Shown here one piece after another: positions 14,000 to 17,247 of a DNA stretch of 17,247 nucleotides. The notes below the pieces were generated by a model that searched no databases, was not told the DNA's origin, and saw only the letters and a program-made list of their open reading frames with translations. The stretch comes from an uncultured Oscillospiraceae bacterium. Lineage in GTDB: Bacteria; Bacillota; Clostridia; Oscillospirales; Oscillospiraceae. The translations under genes and the position numbers were made by a program. The DNA lies in contig CAKTVG010000033.1 of the NCBI GenBank assembly GCA_934622035.1, positions 1 to 17,247 on the forward strand, written 5' to 3'. Position 1 is the stretch's first letter; each line of letters opens with the position of its first letter.

Positions 14000-15118
14000 A
14001 TGAGCGATGGACTTGGCTTTCTTACTGCCGTTTACCGGGACGGTCGTGTACATATAGGCGGCAAAATCTACCCGGCAGGAACCTTTGCGGTGCAGCTTTT
14101 GAATCAGTATTATAAAGATGACACGGCGGCGAGGATCGCCGTGTTCCGGCAAAGTAACTGGAATGTACAGGAGCAGCTATGTGCCGGGTATCTGAACGAA
14201 ACAGATTTTATTAAGGCCGGAAAGGAGATTCTGACAATTCTGCAAACCCTGCCGAAGCTAAAGCCTTTTTCCTCCTTGGACATTGCAGCGGAGAAGCAGC
14301 GAATTGCAGAGCTATTCACGGAAGGCAACGCTGCTGCCCTTTCCGACTATCTGCGACGCAGAGCAGCAACAGCGCAATTCGATGGTGTGTTCCCTCCTGA
14401 ATATAATAAGGCGCTGCTCAAAACCGGTGAAACGATGTGCGCAACCGTTTTAAGTGCCCTCCGCTTCTATGATGCTATCCCGGAGGATATGCGCAAGGCT
14501 CTTGAACAGCTCAAGAAATTCGCTTCCCGTATAGACGAAGCCGACCGATTTGACGAATACCACCTGCTGCCCATTGCAACGGAGATATTCGGGACGAATT
14601 CATTTCCCTTGAACACGGAATACATTGCTCTCCCGAAACGGCGAAACAGTCGCATCCTTGTCACCGCCCGAAGAATGGCCTTTGGGAGCTATTACAGCTT
14701 TGTGCTGACGGATTTCTTTGAAGGGCTGCACCACGGGCATTACCCGAGGCAGTGCGAGGTTTGCAAGCAGTATTTCCTGATACAAAGCGCACGGCGGCAG
14801 AAATACTGCACCTATGGCACGGCACCTGAATTGTACCACGGTGAAAAGATCAGCTGCCGTCGGTACGCCATCATTCAGGGCAAAGCGGAACGGGCAAAGA
14901 ATAACCCGCTGAAAGCCGCCTATGACCGCCGCTGTTCGGCGATACGCTCCGAAAAAAGCCGGGGAACGATCTCTGCCGAGTTTGCACAAGTAGCGCAGGA
15001 AATGGCAAAACGCCGCTTGGAACAGGCAGAGGAAGATGATGCCTACGCCAAAACAAATTACTTTACCGACTTGGAGCGTACTAAGCTGTACGCTGACACG
15101 GACAAAAGAATGAAATGA
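14000..15118 (+). CDS. DUF6076-like zinc-finger protein
   Basis: A 372-residue soluble protein that resembles DUF6076-type proteins found on Clostridia mobile elements; function unknown. The N-terminal two thirds is a helical domain with no motif I can name. A Cys cluster at Cys252, Cys255, Cys270 and Cys286 (RQCEVCKQYF, KYCTYG, ISCRRYA) looks like a zinc finger of the type seen in CGNR-like proteins, suggesting nucleic-acid binding. A charged helical tail follows. AAGGAGG precedes the ATG by eight bases. It is followed after 15 bases by the sigma-like gene, so the two probably work together. The family name is given from memory and is the less certain part of the call. Confidence 0.65.
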   Translation: MSDGLGFLTAVYRDGRVHIGGKIYPAGTFAVQLLNQYYKDDTAARIAVFRQSNWNVQEQLCAGYLNETDFIKAGKEILTILQTLPKLKPFSSLDIAAEKQRIAELFTEGNAAALSDYLRRRAATAQFDGVFPPEYNKALLKTGETMCATVLSALRFYDAIPEDMRKALEQLKKFASRIDEADRFDEYHLLPIATEIFGTNSFPLNTEYIALPKRRNSRILVTARRMAFGSYYSFVLTDFFEGLHHGHYPRQCEVCKQYFLIQSARRQKYCTYGTAPELYHGEKISCRRYAIIQGKAERAKNNPLKAAYDRRCSAIRSEKSRGTISAEFAQVAQEMAKRRLEQAEEDDAYAKTNYFTDLERTKLYADTDKRMK

Positions 15119-15133
15119 CAGGAGGTGCATCCG

Positions 15134-16057
15134 GTGTCCGAAGAACCGAATAAAGTCTTAGAGCAGCAGCGGCATCTTTTGGAGTGCCGGATGTACCGCC
15201 TTGACCCTGCACCGCCGAAGCTGCCAGCCCAGGAATACATTGTCCGCTATCTCACCGAAAAAGAGGACAAGTATCTTGCATGGTACCTCCACGATCAGGA
15301 AGCTGCGCTTAATAAACTGGTGCAGGCCGCCTGCGAACGATACGCTATGACGGAGCATTTTGCGGACATCAAGCAGGCGGCGGTGTGCGGTATCTTGGCC
15401 GCCCTTCAAAAGTACGATCCGGCTGTCGGCGCACCGTTTGCCGCTTTTCAAAAGCGGTATATACAGGACGGTATTGATGATTATATCCGCACAGCGCAGA
15501 GCGGTGTTGTCACGATGACGGCAGATACCTATCCCGTCCTGCGGCGCATTATGGCGATTTACCATCTAAACGGCGATGATTGCACTGGCAGCTGCATTCA
15601 GCGAATTGCCGATGAAACCGGAATGGAGGAAAAGAGCGTCCGCAAGTATATTGCGATAGGCACGCTGAACGAGCGCCGAGTAGATTTTTACCGGCAGTAC
15701 GATGAAGACGGCGAGGAAACGGCGGAAGACATTTCGGTGGACACCACCTCGCAGCCGGACAAGCTGTATTTCCGAGCGGTGCTATATGGCGCACTGCACG
15801 AGGCTTACGGCAGCCTGACCTACCGGGAACAGCGCACGGTTGCCAAGCATCTTGGCTTCTGCGATACCTGCTGGTCGGTCAGGAAAGCAGTGCTGATAAA
15901 CGGTGAAATCGAGTACAGACCCATAAAGCCCATGACCTTTGAAGAAATCTCTCACTCCGCCAGCCGCAGGTCCGACAAGGCCTCCGAGTGGACATATAAT
16001 AACGCTTTAGAGAAAATGCGGAAAACGCTGCTTTTCCATCTTGAACTGTGGGAATAA
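15134..16057 (+). CDS. Sigma-70-like protein of the mobile element
   Basis: About 307 residues with a sigma-like layout. A region-2-like segment reads ADIKQAAVCGILAALQKYDP then FAAFQKRYIQDGIDDYIR, matching the helix that binds RNA polymerase and opens -10 DNA. A middle helix-turn-helix-like segment (CIQRIADETGMEEKSVRKYI) resembles region 3, and the end (YGSLTYREQRTVAKHLG, then MTFEEISHSAS and ALEKMRKTL) resembles region 4 but is split by an insert of about 30 residues. GTG at 15134 is chosen because GGAGG is eight bases upstream; the GTG at 15125 lies within that site. It could direct transcription of element genes or act as a DNA-binding regulator. It is co-transcribed with the zinc-finger gene. 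Confidence 0.7.
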   Translation: MSEEPNKVLEQQRHLLECRMYRLDPAPPKLPAQEYIVRYLTEKEDKYLAWYLHDQEAALNKLVQAACERYAMTEHFADIKQAAVCGILAALQKYDPAVGAPFAAFQKRYIQDGIDDYIRTAQSGVVTMTADTYPVLRRIMAIYHLNGDDCTGSCIQRIADETGMEEKSVRKYIAIGTLNERRVDFYRQYDEDGEETAEDISVDTTSQPDKLYFRAVLYGALHEAYGSLTYREQRTVAKHLGFCDTCWSVRKAVLINGEIEYRPIKPMTFEEISHSASRRSDKASEWTYNNALEKMRKTLLFHLELWE

Positions 16058-16078
16058 ATCAAACCATATAAACGCAAA

Positions 16079-16122
16079 AAGCCCCGATGAGTACAGAAAA
16101 AATCTGAAACTCATCGGGGCTT
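16079..16122. terminator. Long hairpin at the end of the sigma-like operon
   Basis: AAGCCCCGATGAGT (16079-16092) and ACTCATCGGGGCTT (16109-16122) form a perfect 14-bp stem, with an inner CAGA/TCTG pairing. On the plus strand there is little U tract (CTTGATATG); on the minus strand it is followed by TTTTTGCG. It therefore ends the operon weakly and better blocks transcription entering from the right end. Its right arm overlaps the inverted repeat by two bases. Confidence 0.7.
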
Positions 16123-16147
16123 GATATGACTGGGTTTGCGGGCTTTT
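16121..16147 (-). repeat. Right 27-bp inverted repeat of the mobilizable element
   Basis: Exact reverse complement of 8731-8757; on the plus strand it begins TTGATATGACTGGG and ends TTTGCGGGCTTTT. It marks the right limit of the element together with the terminator hairpin it touches. Confidence 0.85.
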
Positions 16148-16187
16148 CTTTATGGTAATGTCAAGAGTTATGCGCAAAATTGATTAT

Positions 16188-17235
16188 GGCTCTGGTAGAA
16201 ATCTATTACAGGGGGGGGCGGGATACCGCCCCTTGGTTACTTTTCAGCGGGCAGGGCGCAAAGGGTCAAGGGCGGCGGTACGCCGCTTGTCTTGCCCTTG
16301 ACGCTTTGTGACCTGGCTGCTACTTACCCAGCCAGCAGCTCCTGCTCCATCGCCTCCAGATGCTTCATGCTCATGTGCTTCTTGCTGCCCCATTGCGTCC
16401 CTGCCACATGACGCAGCCGGGCGCAGACCAACATCAACGCCGAATTTCCGTCCGGGAAAGCGCCGACTACCCTCGTCCTGCGCCGGATCTCCCGGTTCGT
16501 CCGTTCAATTACATTGTTGGTTTGGATCTTCGTCCAGTGTTCAGAGGGAAAGTCACAGTAGGTCAGCGTTTCCTCAATGCCGTCCTCGACCTTCTTGGCA
16601 GCCTCCTTCAGCTTCATCGCTTTTAACTCAGCAACAACAGCTTTCGCCTTTTCGCGGGAGGCTTTCTTACTCTCCTGCGTGTGGATCGCCTTGAGCATTT
16701 TTGCCACAATTTTGGCCTTGGATTTTGGTACAACAGAGAAAACGTTGCGGTAGAAATGCACCGTGCAGCGCTGGTATTTGGCATCCGGGAACACCTCACC
16801 CACGGCCTCCAGCATCCCCATGCACTTGTCACCGACGATGAGCTTTACGCCGTCTAAGCCGCGCCCACGGAGCCACCGGAAGAAGCTGACCCAGCCGGCC
16901 TTGTCCTCCTTCATCCCCTCGGCAGCGCCTAAAACCTCACGAAAACCGTCCTCATTTACGGCGATTGCTACCAAAACAGCAACATTTTCGTACTATCCGC
17001 CCCAGTTGCGGCACAGGTAGATGCCGTCCACGTAGACGTATGGATAGTGTCCGCCCTGTAACGGGCGATTCCGCCTCTTTCTCCGGCAGCTCGTTCAGGG
17101 CTTCCTCCACGCTGCCGCGAACAAGTTCCTTAATCGGCCCCTTGATAATTTCCTCGTTCAGTTGTACAATCTTCTCGGACATAGTTTGCTGTCTCCTTTC
17201 GAATGTTTGTGTGGTAACTTCATTCTACCAGAGCC
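16188..17235 (-). mobile_element. Defective IS256-family insertion sequence
   Basis: Terminal inverted repeats GGCTCTGGTAGAA (16188-16200) and TTCTACCAGAGCC (17223-17235) enclose a broken IS256-type transposase. The length of about 1.05 kb is short for the family (usually about 1.3-1.5 kb) because of an internal deletion. No matching 8-9 bp target duplication is seen outside the repeats. Between the left end and the transposase stop are a G8 tract (16211-16218), a GGGGCGG/CCGCCCC hairpin, and a larger nested dyad with GTCAAGGGC (16265-16273), GCCCTTGAC (16294-16302) and an inner GCGGC/GCCGC. Confidence 0.85.
16324..17182 (-). pseudogene. IS256-family transposase, deleted and interrupted
   Basis: The N-terminus is read from 17182 (MSEKIVQLNEEIIKGPIKEL) after a GGAG site. 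Near 17063-17068 the frame jumps from KEAES straight to PLQGGHYPYVYVDGIYL in another frame, so a stretch that full-length relatives carry between these points (inferred at roughly 80 or more codons) is missing. A TAG at 16993-16995 then interrupts WGG*YENVAVLVAIAV. The rest is collinear with IS256 transposases: the DDE Asp residues in VYVDG and IVGDKC, and the Glu in NNVIERTNREIRRR, are all still visible. It cannot make active transposase, but an intact copy elsewhere could act on its ends. Confidence 0.9.
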
Positions 17236-17247
17236 TGCAAGCTATGT

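Larger units (their letters stand above)
8731..16147. mobile_element. Tn4451-like integrative mobilizable element, about 7.4 kb
   Basis: The segment between the two 27-bp inverted repeats carries a complete large serine recombinase, a TnpW-like protein, a ParB-like protein, a relaxase and a MobC-like protein on the minus strand, and two divergent plus-strand genes. There is no type IV secretion gene, so it would be mobilizable but not self-transmissible. Exact ends are uncertain. Serine recombinases normally act at short crossover sites and leave short direct repeats; a GGTTT is shared at 8759-8763 and 16133-16137 in direct orientation. It sits next to an older integrase stub on the left and a broken IS256-type copy on the right. 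Confidence 0.75.

Noticed and set aside
8786..16057. A defence island, CRISPR array or toxin-antitoxin pair in the element
   Set aside because: No spaced direct repeats, Cas, restriction, Abi or recognisable toxin-antitoxin genes were found. The small proteins fit MobC, TnpW and Cys-rich VLP families better.

Overview
The window looks like a chromosomal segment from a Gram-positive gut-type member of the Clostridia, most likely in or near the Oscillospirales. Supporting this are a fairly GC-rich sequence with strong GGAGG-type ribosome binding sites, sigma-A-like promoters, Clostridia-type housekeeping proteins, a Tn4451-like mobilizable element and an IS256-family insertion sequence. The taxonomic placement is inference; there is no rRNA in the window.

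Region 1 (1-2510, minus strand) is a decaying accessory operon behind a good promoter. It holds a small membrane protein, a protein that starts like a PAS sensor and ends like a wall-anchored surface protein, and a lipoprotein cut by an in-frame TAG. Each gene carries at least one reading-frame lesion (a T6 tract, a G7 tract, an amber codon and possibly an ATA start).

Region 2 (2574-7583) is intact core genome: gap (minus), a DUF1653 protein (minus), an intergenic cluster of hairpin repeats, a rodA/ftsW-type SEDS gene (minus), and a divergent tsaE-tsaB-upp operon (plus) that ends in a 38-nt perfect palindrome acting as terminator.

Region 3 (7624-8700) is a scar. A Cys-rich hypothetical gene and an N-terminally truncated membrane-protein gene (minus) abut the C-terminal stub of a tyrosine integrase (plus).

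Region 4 (8731-16147) is a 7.4-kb mobilizable element bracketed by perfect 27-bp inverted repeats. Its minus-strand operon runs from a promoter near 13.8 kb through an early terminator-like hairpin: a truncated Cys-rich VLP gene, an oriT-like cluster of inverted repeats, mobC, a relaxase, a ParB-like gene, tnpW-like, and the large serine recombinase (tnpX-like). A divergent plus-strand operon encodes a zinc-finger DUF6076-like protein and a sigma-70-like protein. The mob genes would process and transfer the DNA, the serine recombinase would excise and insert it, and the ParB-like and sigma-like proteins are candidate regulators or maintenance factors.

Region 5 (16188-17235) is an internally deleted, non-functional IS256-family copy with 13-bp terminal repeats.

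I see no convincing wholly new system. The most interesting signals are the element's inverted-repeat ends, a 25-bp palindrome inside parB, the structured leader and oriT region, the element-borne sigma-like operon, and the cluster of lesions in region 1.
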